The notes under the pieces: model-generated
What the model was told of the DNA's origin: nothing
Database searches by the model: none
The model's input: the letters and a program-made list of their open reading frames with translations, nothing else
Made by a program: the position numbers and the translations under genes
From: Candidatus Gastranaerophilales bacterium
Lineage (GTDB): Bacteria > Cyanobacteriota > Vampirovibrionia > Gastranaerophilales > Gastranaerophilaceae
NCBI GenBank assembly: GCA_947630535.1
Contig: CANRHZ010000018.1
Coordinates: forward strand, 1 to 35,795
DNA length: 35,795 bases
Reading direction: 5' to 3'
Part shown: positions 25,108 to 33,735 of the stretch, in pieces
How the letters are laid out: the number at the start of each line of letters is the position of its first letter
Position numbering within the stretch: position 1 is the stretch's first letter

Positions 25108-26550
25108 ATGGCAAAAAAAGTATTAATAATTGATGATTCAGTTACACAATTGTCCAGCCTGAAAATCTTTTTTAAACGTGAAGGCTTTGAAGTTGACACC
25201 GCAAAAAACGGGGTAGAAGGGTTTATAAAAGTTTATAAAAATACACCCGACGTTATAATTTCTGATGTATTAATGCCGCATCTGGGCGGGTTTCAGCTTT
25301 GCAGACTGCTAAAAAGCAATAAAGAAACTCAAAACATTCCCTTTATAATGTTAACAGTTCTTGACAAAAATTTGGATAAATTTTGGGCAAGCCAATCGGG
25401 AGCGGACATATTTTTAAGAAAAGATTATGAAATGTCGGAAATTGTAAATTCCGCAAAACAAATAATCGAAAAAATGCCCGTTTGTGATTCCGTTAAAGAA
25501 GAATTGGCGGAATATGAAATCGAAGAAGAAGAAATACTTGCCCAGATAAATAAAATTCTTGATGAAGAATTAATGAAAACAACAATTACAAATAAATTCA
25601 GGGAAATTACAAGTTATACAAAAGATGACAAAATAATTGCAGAGAGCATATTTAAAATTTTATCCGCTATAACCGACTACGATATTGCCTGCATTTATTT
25701 TAATTCTCCCGACAGTTCAATCCCAAAAAGAATAATATTCCATGAACAAAAAGTTTTGATTAACGAAGAAATAACAAAAGAAATTTGGCGACAGATGCTT
25801 CCCGATTCAATTAATGACTATACGGAAGAAAAAATTAACTTTGCAAAAGAAAAAAACCTTGAGAGCATAAGTTCAATTGACGATTTCCTCTCCAAAAAAG
25901 AGTTTGATTTTTATTACGAAAATACTCTTATAGGAAAGCTTTCTCTTTACTCAAGAGAAAATCTTCGCTGGAACAAAATGCGCTTTATGCAGACAGTCAA
26001 ATCCGAATTGGATTTATTTTTAAGACTAAGATACCTTTATACAAAAACTTGCTACCTTTCAATAACTGATGAATTAACCCAGCTTTATACAAGACGCCAT
26101 CTAAAATCCGTTCTTGCACAAGAATTTGAACGTGCCAAAAGGTACGGTACCATTGTTACAATTGCTATGGTTGATATTGACGATTTTAAGAAAATAAATG
26201 ACATATACGGACATATGGCGGGTGATTACGTTTTAAAAGAGGTTTCAAAAATATTTATAAAAACTTTAAGAAAAACCGATTTTATATACCGTTACGGCGG
26301 GGAAGAAATATGTATATTAATGCCTGAAACGCTTGTTGAAAAAGCATTTATACCCTTAGAAAGATTAAGAAAAACTATTGAAAACAAGAACTTTCTTTTT
26401 GAAGGAAACAAAATAAATGTAACGGTAAGTATAGGTGCCGCCACCTTCGGAAAAGAGATGAGAGACGCAAACGAGCTCATTGAAAAGGCTGATGCTGCAC
26501 TTTACAAATCAAAACACGGCGGCAAAAATAAAGTAACTATGGATGTTTAA
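25108..26550 (+). CDS. Response regulator diguanylate cyclase (REC-GGDEF)
   Basis: A 480-aa output protein that likely makes cyclic di-GMP when phosphorylated. Receiver at residues 3-120 with IIDDSVTQ, phosphoacceptor Asp in ISDVLMPHLGGF (about residue 52) and conserved Lys in FLRKDYE. A middle region (about 150-300) may be GAF-like. The GGDEF domain (about 320-478) has DELTQLYTRRHL, MVDIDDFKKIND and the active-site YRYGGEEICILMPE; RKTD five residues before GGEE forms the inhibitory I-site, so product inhibition is expected. The CheA-REC encoded divergently is the obvious kinase partner, similar in concept to Wsp-type pathways. Its stop overlaps the next ATG as TAATG. No Shine-Dalgarno sequence is obvious. 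Confidence 0.93.
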   Translation: MAKKVLIIDDSVTQLSSLKIFFKREGFEVDTAKNGVEGFIKVYKNTPDVIISDVLMPHLGGFQLCRLLKSNKETQNIPFIMLTVLDKNLDKFWASQSGADIFLRKDYEMSEIVNSAKQIIEKMPVCDSVKEELAEYEIEEEEILAQINKILDEELMKTTITNKFREITSYTKDDKIIAESIFKILSAITDYDIACIYFNSPDSSIPKRIIFHEQKVLINEEITKEIWRQMLPDSINDYTEEKINFAKEKNLESISSIDDFLSKKEFDFYYENTLIGKLSLYSRENLRWNKMRFMQTVKSELDLFLRLRYLYTKTCYLSITDELTQLYTRRHLKSVLAQEFERAKRYGTIVTIAMVDIDDFKKINDIYGHMAGDYVLKEVSKIFIKTLRKTDFIYRYGGEEICILMPETLVEKAFIPLERLRKTIENKNFLFEGNKINVTVSIGAATFGKEMRDANELIEKADAALYKSKHGGKNKVTMDV

Positions 26551-27554
26551 TGAATAACGCTCTTACAGAATACAAAGAATATAGCTACATATTTTTTTCG
26601 GTAGGGACATTCAACTATGCGTTTAATGCCAGATACGTTCTTGCAATAACGCAGTTAACGGAATTAGAATACCCCGAATCAATGCCTGATTATATTGCGG
26701 GGCTTTTTGAATATAATAATTCAATAATAAAAATAATAGATTTAAGGCATATCCTAAAAATTGAACCCGAAAATTACAGTATAAATTCTAAAATAATTAT
26801 CCTAAAAGCAAAAAATGAAACTTTTGGAGTTATTATAGATGAAATTAAAGACATAAGAAGAATAAATTCCATCTCGTTTAATCCTCCCCCCTATGACAGG
26901 GAGAAATCTTATCTGGAGGCAATTTATACCGACGGTTCTTATTCCGCCACAATCGTAAACATAGAAAACATTGAAGCAAAAATAAACTCTAAAGAAAACG
27001 AGGATATAAAAAGCAATAAATCCGCCTCTTTGTTTCTTCCAAGCGACCTCAATTCAAAAGAAATTCTGCACAGAAGAAAACTTCATTACTTAAAAAAAGC
27101 TAAACAGGGAACTTATGAAATAATAAAAAGCAAAGATGCCTATATAACTTTTCTTTTGGATAAGGATACATGTTGCGTTAAAATTACTCACATTGCGGGC
27201 TTTTACAAACTTATAAACATGAAAATCACAAAAATTCCCTGTACTCCTGATTTTATAGTGGGTGTAGTAAGCATTAAAGGAAGATATATAACCGTTATAG
27301 ACCTTTTAAAATACACCGAAAATAAAAACACCAATATAACAAAAGATACAAACATAATCGTCCTTGAATACGAGGACTATGAAATAGGAATTCTTGCGGA
27401 TTCAATAGGGGAAACCATTGATATAGATGAAACCATATTAAATCAAAAACAGGAAAATTCTTCCTGCCTTACGGAACATGTTATAAACGACAGTATGCAT
27501 CTGTTTTTGGATATTAAAAAATTCTTCGGCGAAGAAAAACTTTACATCAGCTAA
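26550..27554 (+). CDS. Double CheW coupling protein
   Basis: A 334-aa protein of two consecutive CheW-like domains, which link chemoreceptors to CheA. Domain one, residues about 10-150, has YAFNARYVLAITQ, MPDYIAGLFEYNNSIIKIIDLR and FGVIIDEI. Domain two, about 200-332, has VKITHIAGFYKLINM, TPDFIVGVVSIKGRYITVIDLL and YEIGILADSIGETI. These GxxxxxGxxxxVIDL patterns are characteristic. Two CheW domains in one chain is less usual than one and may bridge two array partners. It is coupled by TAATG to the cyclase gene and is presumably made with it. Confidence 0.88.
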   Translation: MNNALTEYKEYSYIFFSVGTFNYAFNARYVLAITQLTELEYPESMPDYIAGLFEYNNSIIKIIDLRHILKIEPENYSINSKIIILKAKNETFGVIIDEIKDIRRINSISFNPPPYDREKSYLEAIYTDGSYSATIVNIENIEAKINSKENEDIKSNKSASLFLPSDLNSKEILHRRKLHYLKKAKQGTYEIIKSKDAYITFLLDKDTCCVKITHIAGFYKLINMKITKIPCTPDFIVGVVSIKGRYITVIDLLKYTENKNTNITKDTNIIVLEYEDYEIGILADSIGETIDIDETILNQKQENSSCLTEHVINDSMHLFLDIKKFFGEEKLYIS

Positions 27555-27575
27555 AAAAACATTAAATGACAAATT

Positions 27576-28166
27576 ATGAAAAATAAACTAATTAAAATCT
27601 TAATTTTATCTTTTACATTTTTATATTCGTTAATTTTGCCCTCATTCGGGGAAGATTTTCAAAAGATATATGACAACCTTGAAGAAGCAGATTTTGAATA
27701 TATATTCGGAATTGACCCCTATCAGGCGGAAGAATACACTCAGTATATGTTTTCTCCTTACCCTCTTTTAAGAACGGGAGTCACTTTTATTTTTAAAGGA
27801 ACAAAAATTCCCCCCGGATATTATCTTTTAACCCCAAGAAAGCATGAAGGAAGAACCTACGTCCTATTTAAAGAACAAGGCAGGGTTAAATATATGGTTC
27901 CAACCTATAATGTCGACATTACAACGGAAGAATTCTATGATGAATACATTCCAAAACCCAAACAAACCAAATGGAAAAAATTCAAAGTTAAAGTTTCAGA
28001 TACAGTTGGCGCTATGTTTCCCAAACAAACCCAAAGAAAACCCATCCCAAAAACTTATATGGAAATAAACGATATAGACGGTGAATTTTTTCAGGTTATA
28101 CTCTATTATGGTACAGGTAAATATTATTTAATTTTCAAACAGGAAGAAGATAAAGAGAACAAATGA
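27576..28166 (+). CDS. Secreted hypothetical protein, 196 aa
   Basis: Family not recognised. A signal peptide (MKNKLIKILILSFTFLYSLIL, ending near SFGED) is followed by a compact, Tyr-rich and beta-looking region with GVTFIFKGTKIPPGYYLLTPR (residues about 68-88) and a C-terminal YYGTGKYYLIFKQE. No membrane helix after the signal and no lipobox cysteine, so a periplasmic or surface-exposed soluble protein is likely. It sits 21 bases after the double CheW gene and overlaps the next gene by four bases (ATGA). Confidence 0.75.
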   Translation: MKNKLIKILILSFTFLYSLILPSFGEDFQKIYDNLEEADFEYIFGIDPYQAEEYTQYMFSPYPLLRTGVTFIFKGTKIPPGYYLLTPRKHEGRTYVLFKEQGRVKYMVPTYNVDITTEEFYDEYIPKPKQTKWKKFKVKVSDTVGAMFPKQTQRKPIPKTYMEINDIDGEFFQVILYYGTGKYYLIFKQEEDKENK

Positions 28167-29017
28167 AAAAACTGTTTAGTGTGTTTTTAATAGTTTTTAC
28201 GATTTTTATAAGTGCCGATATGTGCGCTTATTCAAGCGAAAACAAAGACTATGACAATATTATTAAAATAACAAAAAAAATGCGCAGGCTCTCTGATAAA
28301 AATAAAATAGACGAGCTTATGAAATTTTATTCTAATGACTATAAAAGTTTTGACGGATACAATAAAAACGAGATGGCAGAAATTTTTCTTATGGCATCAA
28401 AACTTTATCCCGAATCAAAAACAAAAGAAACAATTAAAAAAATAGAAAATGACGGCGATTTGATTAAAGTATATATGATGGAAAATTCCAAAACAAAGCT
28501 TGATGCAAAAGGACAGGATGCAATGTATGCCATCAACAATAAAATAAAAGGTCTAATGGAATCTTATGCCGATTACTGCATAATCTATAAAAAAGATGAA
28601 GAAGGCTTCAAAGTTGTGGGAGATGAAATATATGATGAAACCACCTCAATTAAATACGGCGAAGCGCTTGAAACCAACCTTGAGCTTGAAACCCCGAAGA
28701 ACATTAAGCCTAATGAAGAATATACGGTTAAAATGTCAATTGATATGCCCTTTAACAGGTTTGTGGTCGGTTCAATAGGGCATGACAACATTGAATATCC
28801 TCCCAATAAAGTTCCTGACCCCTTTAGAGCCATAAACTCAACGGGTGTATTAGAAAGAGTTATGATAGCAAATTCAAAAGGGAAAAATGAATATGCAAAC
28901 TCATCTTTTGTTTTCTTTGCGCCGTTCACCAAAAAATCCAAAGAAGCTTCAATTTCAGGCATGGGGATTTATATAAAAAGAATTAATACGGCTAAAGAAG
29001 AAAAAAATGAACTGTAA
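28163..29017 (+). CDS. Secreted hypothetical protein, 284 aa
   Basis: Signal peptide MKKLFSVFLIVFTIFISADM, with a Cys soon after (DMCAYSS) that could be a weak lipobox but does not fit the L-[AS]-[GA]-C pattern well. Residues about 25-150 resemble an NTF2/SnoaL-like fold by pattern (helix, MKFYSNDYKSFDGYNKNEM, then strands YADYCIIYKKDEEGFKVVGDEI), a low-confidence reading. A second part (about 165-275) has beta-like sequence with PNEEYTVKMSIDMPFNRFVVGSIG. Overlaps the previous gene (ATGA) and lspA (11 bases), so it is part of a long + operon. Confidence 0.72.
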   Translation: MKKLFSVFLIVFTIFISADMCAYSSENKDYDNIIKITKKMRRLSDKNKIDELMKFYSNDYKSFDGYNKNEMAEIFLMASKLYPESKTKETIKKIENDGDLIKVYMMENSKTKLDAKGQDAMYAINNKIKGLMESYADYCIIYKKDEEGFKVVGDEIYDETTSIKYGEALETNLELETPKNIKPNEEYTVKMSIDMPFNRFVVGSIGHDNIEYPPNKVPDPFRAINSTGVLERVMIANSKGKNEYANSSFVFFAPFTKKSKEASISGMGIYIKRINTAKEEKNEL

Positions 29018-29471
29018 AGACAAAAAAGGCTTTGTTATATACGTTTTAATTTCGCTCGTACTCTGGCAATTGTGTGTAAGCGTTTCTAAAATTTTAAAAA
29101 GCCCTTACTTTATAAACCAATCAAAAGGTGATATTATATCAATTTCAATGACAACAAACAAAGGGGCTGCTTTTGGAATATTAAACGATAATCCTTATAT
29201 GCTCGGCATTTTGGGAGTTATTGTTTTAATCGTTACGGTTTTTTTCGTGTATAAAAAATTAAAATTTGAAGATAAAACAAAAATCCTCTACACTTCAATT
29301 TTTACTTCGGGAATTCTGGGAAATACAATAGAGCGGCTTCAATACGGTTATGTATCGGATTATCTTAAAATTAACCTTTTTGATTTTCCCATTTTTAACC
29401 TTTTTGATGTTTTGATTTGCATTTCTGTTATCTTGTTTATAATTGAAACTTTTAAAAAACGAAGCAAATAA
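29007..29471 (+). CDS. lspA: Divergent lipoprotein signal peptidase LspA-like
   Basis: An aspartyl protease in the inner membrane that cleaves lipoprotein signal peptides after lipid attachment. Length (154 aa) and four hydrophobic segments fit. TTNKGAAFGI matches the NxGAAF motif. The catalytic pair is kept: Asp in GYVSDYL and Asp in FNLFD. Two conserved spots differ: GNTIERL has Glu where GNxxDR is normal, and the N-terminal DQxTK-type motif reads WQLCVSVSK, so the conserved Asp of helix one is Trp. It may be an active but divergent enzyme or a second LspA with a special substrate. It starts inside the end of the preceding gene. Confidence 0.82.
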   Translation: MNCKDKKGFVIYVLISLVLWQLCVSVSKILKSPYFINQSKGDIISISMTTNKGAAFGILNDNPYMLGILGVIVLIVTVFFVYKKLKFEDKTKILYTSIFTSGILGNTIERLQYGYVSDYLKINLFDFPIFNLFDVLICISVILFIIETFKKRSK

Positions 29472-29483
29472 AAGGAAAAAATC

Positions 29484-30443
29484 TTGAAGATAACGGTTGA
29501 TAGTGAAAATATTAATAAAAGGCTCGATTTATTTATTTTAGAGTCTTTTTTTGAAGATTATTTATCAATAACATCTCTAAACCTCTCCCGCTCAAAAGTT
29601 CAAACACTAATTGAAAGGGGACAAATAAAACTCAATCAAAAAACAACCAAACCTTCCTATAAATTAAAAAAGGGAGATGTTGTTGATTTTGAAATAAAAA
29701 AAGAAGAAGATATACCCCTAAAACCTAAGAATATCCCGCTTGATATTGTTTTTGAAGATGACGATTTAATTGTTTTAAATAAACAAAAAGGTTTAATTTG
29801 CCATCCGAGTGCATATAACAGAGAAGATACCCTTGTAAATGCCCTTTTATATCATACGGATAAACTTTCCGATATTGAAGGAAAAGAAAGGCAAGGAATA
29901 GTCCACAGACTTGATGTTAATACATCAGGCCTAATGCTCGTTGCAAAAAATAATCAATCCCATACTTTCTTAAAAAAGGATATTCAAAATAAAAAAACTG
30001 TTCGAAAATACCTTGGAATTTGCCATGGAATTTTAGAAGAAAATGAAGGGATAATTGAAAAACCCCTTGTTCACTATATTAAAGATACCGTTAAAATGAA
30101 AGTTTCAAATGAAGGGCTATATGCCCTTACAAAATACAGAGTCATAGAAAAATTTAAAAATTCAACCTTTGTAGAACTTGAACTCAAAACGGGAAGAACT
30201 CACCAGATAAGAGTTCACCTCTCCTCAATCAACCATCCTTTAATAGGAGATGAATTGTACGGCTCAAACGGTTATAAGATAGGAATTTTTAAAAATTTAA
30301 AAACGGAAGGACAGGTTTTAATGTCTTACTATTTGTCCTTTACACATCCTAAAACTAATGAGATAATGAAATTTGAGATAGATAAAGAAAACTATCATCC
30401 TGATTTAAAAAAAGTTTTGAAATTATTAAGGAGTGAAATTTAA
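29484..30443 (+). CDS. rluD: RluD-type 23S rRNA pseudouridine synthase
   Basis: A RluA-family pseudouridine synthase, most like RluD. An N-terminal S4 RNA-binding domain (residues about 1-75, RLDLFILESF ... SRSKVQTLIERGQIKLN ... YKLKKGDVVDFEI) is followed by the catalytic domain with IPLDIVFEDDDLIVLNKQKGLICHP-type sequence and the active-site HRLDVNTSGLMLVAKN; the Asp after RL is catalytic. LKTGRTHQIRVHLSSINHPLIGD is also typical. The start is TTG at 29484 with AAAGGA seven bases upstream. Which pseudouridines it makes cannot be read from sequence. It belongs to the same + operon. Confidence 0.88.
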   Translation: MKITVDSENINKRLDLFILESFFEDYLSITSLNLSRSKVQTLIERGQIKLNQKTTKPSYKLKKGDVVDFEIKKEEDIPLKPKNIPLDIVFEDDDLIVLNKQKGLICHPSAYNREDTLVNALLYHTDKLSDIEGKERQGIVHRLDVNTSGLMLVAKNNQSHTFLKKDIQNKKTVRKYLGICHGILEENEGIIEKPLVHYIKDTVKMKVSNEGLYALTKYRVIEKFKNSTFVELELKTGRTHQIRVHLSSINHPLIGDELYGSNGYKIGIFKNLKTEGQVLMSYYLSFTHPKTNEIMKFEIDKENYHPDLKKVLKLLRSEI

Positions 30444-30444
30444 T

Positions 30445-30786
30445 ATGGGTACAGTTTGTGTTATTCTTTCGGTTTTAATTACCGTATTTTTACTTATGAT
30501 GGGTCAATATAACGACATATATTTAAATGTTTCCGTTATGTATACCAATCTTCACTATCAAATTTCTTTTCTCGTCTTAACCCTTTTAACTTATGCACTC
30601 GGGATATTGAGCGGGGTTTTATTAATGTTGAGCTCATTTTTTGATGCAAGAAAAAACTATAAAAAATTAAAAAAACAGTATGAAAAATCCGATATAGGTC
30701 AGGAAGATGCCGAACAAAAGGTTGAGCTTCTTGAAAATAAAATTAAAACCCTTGAAGCTGCACTAAAAAAGGCGATGGAAAAATAA
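30445..30786 (+). CDS. Small membrane protein, LapA/DUF1049-like
   Basis: A 113-aa protein with two membrane helices (VCVILSVLITVFLLMMG at about 4-20 and the segment around FLVLTLLTYALGILSGVLLML at 43-63) and a cytosolic coiled coil of about 45 Lys/Glu-rich residues. This layout matches LapA/DUF1049 proteins, which in E. coli relate to envelope assembly. The ATG at 30445 follows AAGGAG by 11 bases; a GTG at 30433 overlaps the ribosome site and is not favoured. It overlaps nothing downstream, and ends the + operon facing trkH. Confidence 0.72.
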   Translation: MGTVCVILSVLITVFLLMMGQYNDIYLNVSVMYTNLHYQISFLVLTLLTYALGILSGVLLMLSSFFDARKNYKKLKKQYEKSDIGQEDAEQKVELLENKIKTLEAALKKAMEK

Positions 30787-30793
30787 AGTTCTT

Positions 30794-32248
30794 TTATTTT
30801 TTAGTCCATAAATCGGGATTAAAAATTACGAGAAACGGCATAATTTCAAGCCTGCCTATAAGCATATTAAAGGCAAAAATAAGTTTTGTAACGGGATGAA
30901 GTGTATCAAAACTCCCGAGAGGGCCTAAAAGTTCACTAAAAGCGGGGCCCGTATTTGATATGGTTGAAATACTTCCCGTTACTGCAATTATTACATCTTG
31001 TTCTATAAATGAAACTATAATGGCACTCAGCGCAAAAAATCCGAAGAAAAACATCATAAAGACTATTATTTGTTGACCAACGTCGGAATTTACCGTGCTT
31101 TGCTCTATTTTTATAGGTATAATGGCACTCGGATGCGCAATTTTGCTTAGTTCTCTTTTTATGTATTTAAAAATATAAATCCATCTCGTAATTTTAATTC
31201 CGCCCGATGCAGATATGGCAGAAGCCCCGATAAACATTAATACAAATAACAAAACTTGCGCCCTGAAAGGAAACTTTGTATAATCGGCGGATGCAAACCC
31301 GCAGGATGTTATGGTTGCGGTTGTTTCAAAGAAAGCATTTTTTATTGCCTCCATAAAACCGTAATTTCCTTCATAGGTTAAAATCAAGGCAATACATAAA
31401 GAAAAAAGAAGTACGATACATAAGTAAGTTTTAAATTCTTCGTTTTTAAACAGTTCCTTGATTTTTCCTTTTATTAAAACTTTATATGTTACAAGGAAAT
31501 TTACTCCGGATAAAAAGGTAAACAGTCCTATTATCCATACTATTTTATCATCCATCCCGATTAAACTTTCAGAATAATTTGAAAAGCCGCCTGCCGATAT
31601 TGTGGAAAAAGAAGCGCATAAAGAATCGTATAAATTCATCCCGTTCATTCTTAAACAGGCAATTTCAACAAGTGTGAGCAAAATATAAATTGACCAGAGC
31701 CAGCTTGCCGTGTATCTAATTCTCGGTGTGATTTTTTCTTCAGTCGGATTTGGAGATTCGGCAAAAAACATTTGACGACCCGCAACGGCAAATTTGGGAA
31801 GAACCGCAACGAAAAAGACTATAATCCCCATACCACCGAACCACTGTAAAAGCGAGCGGTATATGAAAAAAGTTTTGGGATAAAGGCTAAAATCCGATAT
31901 TATGGTAGCACCCGTGGTTGACACCCCCGATATAGATTCAAAAAACGCATTGATGGGGCTCAAGCCAAAAAATAAAAAAGGCACGGTACAGATAAGCCCG
32001 AACACTCCCCAACTCGATAATACAACAACAAACGCATTTGCCCTTGAAATTGTATCAAGGTCTTTTTCTTCAGCATCATTTAAGCAAAAAAGAGCTCCTG
32101 AAATATACGATAAAATCCCCGTTAATAAAAAGGGAAGAATTGAAGAATATTCACTGTAGAAAATTGCAAACAGGATGGGAAAAATAAAAATAAAGCTTGC
32201 ATACTTTAAAATAATTCCCGTTGTATTAAATATGACTTTGAATTTCAT
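30794..32248 (-). CDS. trkH: Potassium uptake protein TrkH
   Basis: The pore-forming subunit of Trk potassium uptake. A 484-aa polytopic protein with around ten hydrophobic helices and the four filter-type loops of the superfamily: SGVSTTGATI near residue 107, FSTISAGGFS near 212, ATITSCGFAS near 307 and ISTISNTGPAF near 430. The third glycine positions are those that line the selectivity filter. It ends WTKK. Partner regulator TrkA is encoded nine bases upstream, so the two form one operon. No TrkE- or sapD-type ATPase is present here. Confidence 0.93.
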   Translation of the reverse strand: MKFKVIFNTTGIILKYASFIFIFPILFAIFYSEYSSILPFLLTGILSYISGALFCLNDAEEKDLDTISRANAFVVVLSSWGVFGLICTVPFLFFGLSPINAFFESISGVSTTGATIISDFSLYPKTFFIYRSLLQWFGGMGIIVFFVAVLPKFAVAGRQMFFAESPNPTEEKITPRIRYTASWLWSIYILLTLVEIACLRMNGMNLYDSLCASFSTISAGGFSNYSESLIGMDDKIVWIIGLFTFLSGVNFLVTYKVLIKGKIKELFKNEEFKTYLCIVLLFSLCIALILTYEGNYGFMEAIKNAFFETTATITSCGFASADYTKFPFRAQVLLFVLMFIGASAISASGGIKITRWIYIFKYIKRELSKIAHPSAIIPIKIEQSTVNSDVGQQIIVFMMFFFGFFALSAIIVSFIEQDVIIAVTGSISTISNTGPAFSELLGPLGSFDTLHPVTKLIFAFNMLIGRLEIMPFLVIFNPDLWTKK

Positions 32249-32257
32249 AAAGCTTTG

Positions 32258-33610
32258 CTATGCCTCGCTATATCCGAAAAATTCTCTTATTTGCTGCGCA
32301 TCATCAGCCATAGAAAAGACAAGGAGCATATCATTTGCCCTTATAAGAGTTTGACCTTTCGGAATTATAATTCTTGAGCCCCTCTGGATTGTTGCTATAA
32401 CCGCACGACACGGAAGTTTTAAATCCATTAAGGTTGTATCTTTAAAGGCACAATCAACCTTTATCTCCTGAACTTTCCCTAAACCCCTTTCAACGGTAGC
32501 AATTATTCCCATTTTTGAATCTATTATCTGGTTTTTTATTTCGTTTAATGCCGCCTGTTTCGGAGATACGGCAACGTCAATTCCGACATTTTCAAAAAGC
32601 GAAATGGTTGCAAGCTGATCAACCCTTGTAATAACTCTTTTTGCGCCCAGCTGCTTTGAAATTAAGGAGCAAAGGAGATTTTTTTCATCACTATCGGAAA
32701 GCGCAATAACAACATCCGAGTTTGCAATTCCTTCCTGAGTTAAAAATTCTGAATTCGTGCCGTCAGCGTTTAAAATCAAGGTTTTAGAGAGTTCTTCCGA
32801 TAAAAATTCACACCTTTTATAGTTGCTTTCAATTAATTTAACTTTTATTTTTGTTTTTTCTAAAAGCTTTGCAAGCTCAAAGCCTACAGTTCCTCCGCCT
32901 ATAATTGAAACGCTTTTAATTGCGGATTTTTCATCTATGAAGTATTTAATCGAAGTTAAATCAAGGCTATCCGGGGTTCCCATAAAAATACATTTATCGT
33001 TGAGTTGAAATTCATCATCCCCGTTTGGAATAAAAAGCCCATCTTCCCTTGCAATACCGACAACAAGAGTTTCTGTATCAAACCCCGCATCTTTTAATTT
33101 TTTCCCTAATAGCGGGGAATTTTCTTTAATTCTGTATTCAAGAAGCCTTGCCCTGCCCTGAGCAAAACTTTCAACATCAACGGCATCAGGAACGGTTAAA
33201 ATACTGTAAATTTCTCTTGTAAGAAGTTCTTGGGGCCAAACAACATAATTGATATTAACATCATCATCTTTTTTGGCATGCTCTCTTATTATTTTTAGAG
33301 AATTTTTGCACTCTTTTCTTGAAACAAAGCAAACCGTCTGTGCACAACTCAAATACCTTGTCATAATACACCCGACTATGTTTGCCTCATCAAGTTCGCT
33401 TGCAGCAATAAAAACATCTGCGTTTTTTATATCCGCATTTGATAAAACATTTATATTTGAAGCATCCCCAACAATCGTTGATAAATCAAGATGCGAAAAC
33501 TGACTTAATTTTTCAGAGTCAGGATCAATTACGATTATGTCGTGATCTTCAAAAAATTCACTGGCAAGAATTGATGTAATATCACCCGCACCGTATATAA
33601 CAATCTTCAT
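32258..33610 (-). CDS. trkA: Potassium uptake regulator TrkA
   Basis: A cytosolic nucleotide-binding regulator of TrkH. Two tandem RCK units: first Rossmann fold from residue 1 (MKIVIYGAGDITSILASEF, Asp after the second strand in VIDPD) with a TrkA-C segment at about 140-225, second from about 230 (SIIGGGTVGFELAKLLEKT) with a TrkA-C segment to the end. In the first fold the third glycine of GxGxxG is Thr (GAGDIT), in the second it is intact. The chosen ATG at 33610 makes 450 aa; an in-frame TTG at 33649 lies in the -35 region of the promoter and would add 13 residues before the Rossmann strand, so it is rejected. Confidence 0.93.
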   Translation of the reverse strand: MKIVIYGAGDITSILASEFFEDHDIIVIDPDSEKLSQFSHLDLSTIVGDASNINVLSNADIKNADVFIAASELDEANIVGCIMTRYLSCAQTVCFVSRKECKNSLKIIREHAKKDDDVNINYVVWPQELLTREIYSILTVPDAVDVESFAQGRARLLEYRIKENSPLLGKKLKDAGFDTETLVVGIAREDGLFIPNGDDEFQLNDKCIFMGTPDSLDLTSIKYFIDEKSAIKSVSIIGGGTVGFELAKLLEKTKIKVKLIESNYKRCEFLSEELSKTLILNADGTNSEFLTQEGIANSDVVIALSDSDEKNLLCSLISKQLGAKRVITRVDQLATISLFENVGIDVAVSPKQAALNEIKNQIIDSKMGIIATVERGLGKVQEIKVDCAFKDTTLMDLKLPCRAVIATIQRGSRIIIPKGQTLIRANDMLLVFSMADDAQQIREFFGYSEA

Positions 33611-33617
33611 AGGGCAT

Positions 33618-33646
33618 ATTATATACGAATTGTTTTTTTTATACAA
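33618..33646 (-). promoter_or_regulatory. Promoter of trkA-trkH, likely leaderless
   Basis: On the - strand TTGTAT (33646-33641), exactly 17 bases, then TATAAT (33623-33618). Only seven bases separate it from the trkA ATG at 33610, so transcription should begin at or one base before the start codon. No ribosome site is present. Confidence 0.65.
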
Positions 33647-33678
33647 CAAGTGCTAAATTTGCAGGTTTTTAAATAAAA

Positions 33679-33709
33679 TCCGCACTTTTAAAAAAGTAAA
33701 AAGTGCGGA
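33679..33709 (-). terminator. Terminator of the complete right prepilin
   Basis: An 11-bp perfect stem TCCGCACTTTT/AAAAGTGCGGA (33679-33689 and 33699-33709), followed on the - strand by TTTTATTTAAAA. It lies 27 bases after the stop codon. Confidence 0.85.
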
Positions 33710-33735
33710 AATAAAAACAAATTAATTTTTATAAA

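Noticed and set aside
33611-33649. Longer TrkA start at TTG 33649
   Set aside because: It overlaps the -35 element and would place 13 unrelated residues ahead of the Rossmann fold.
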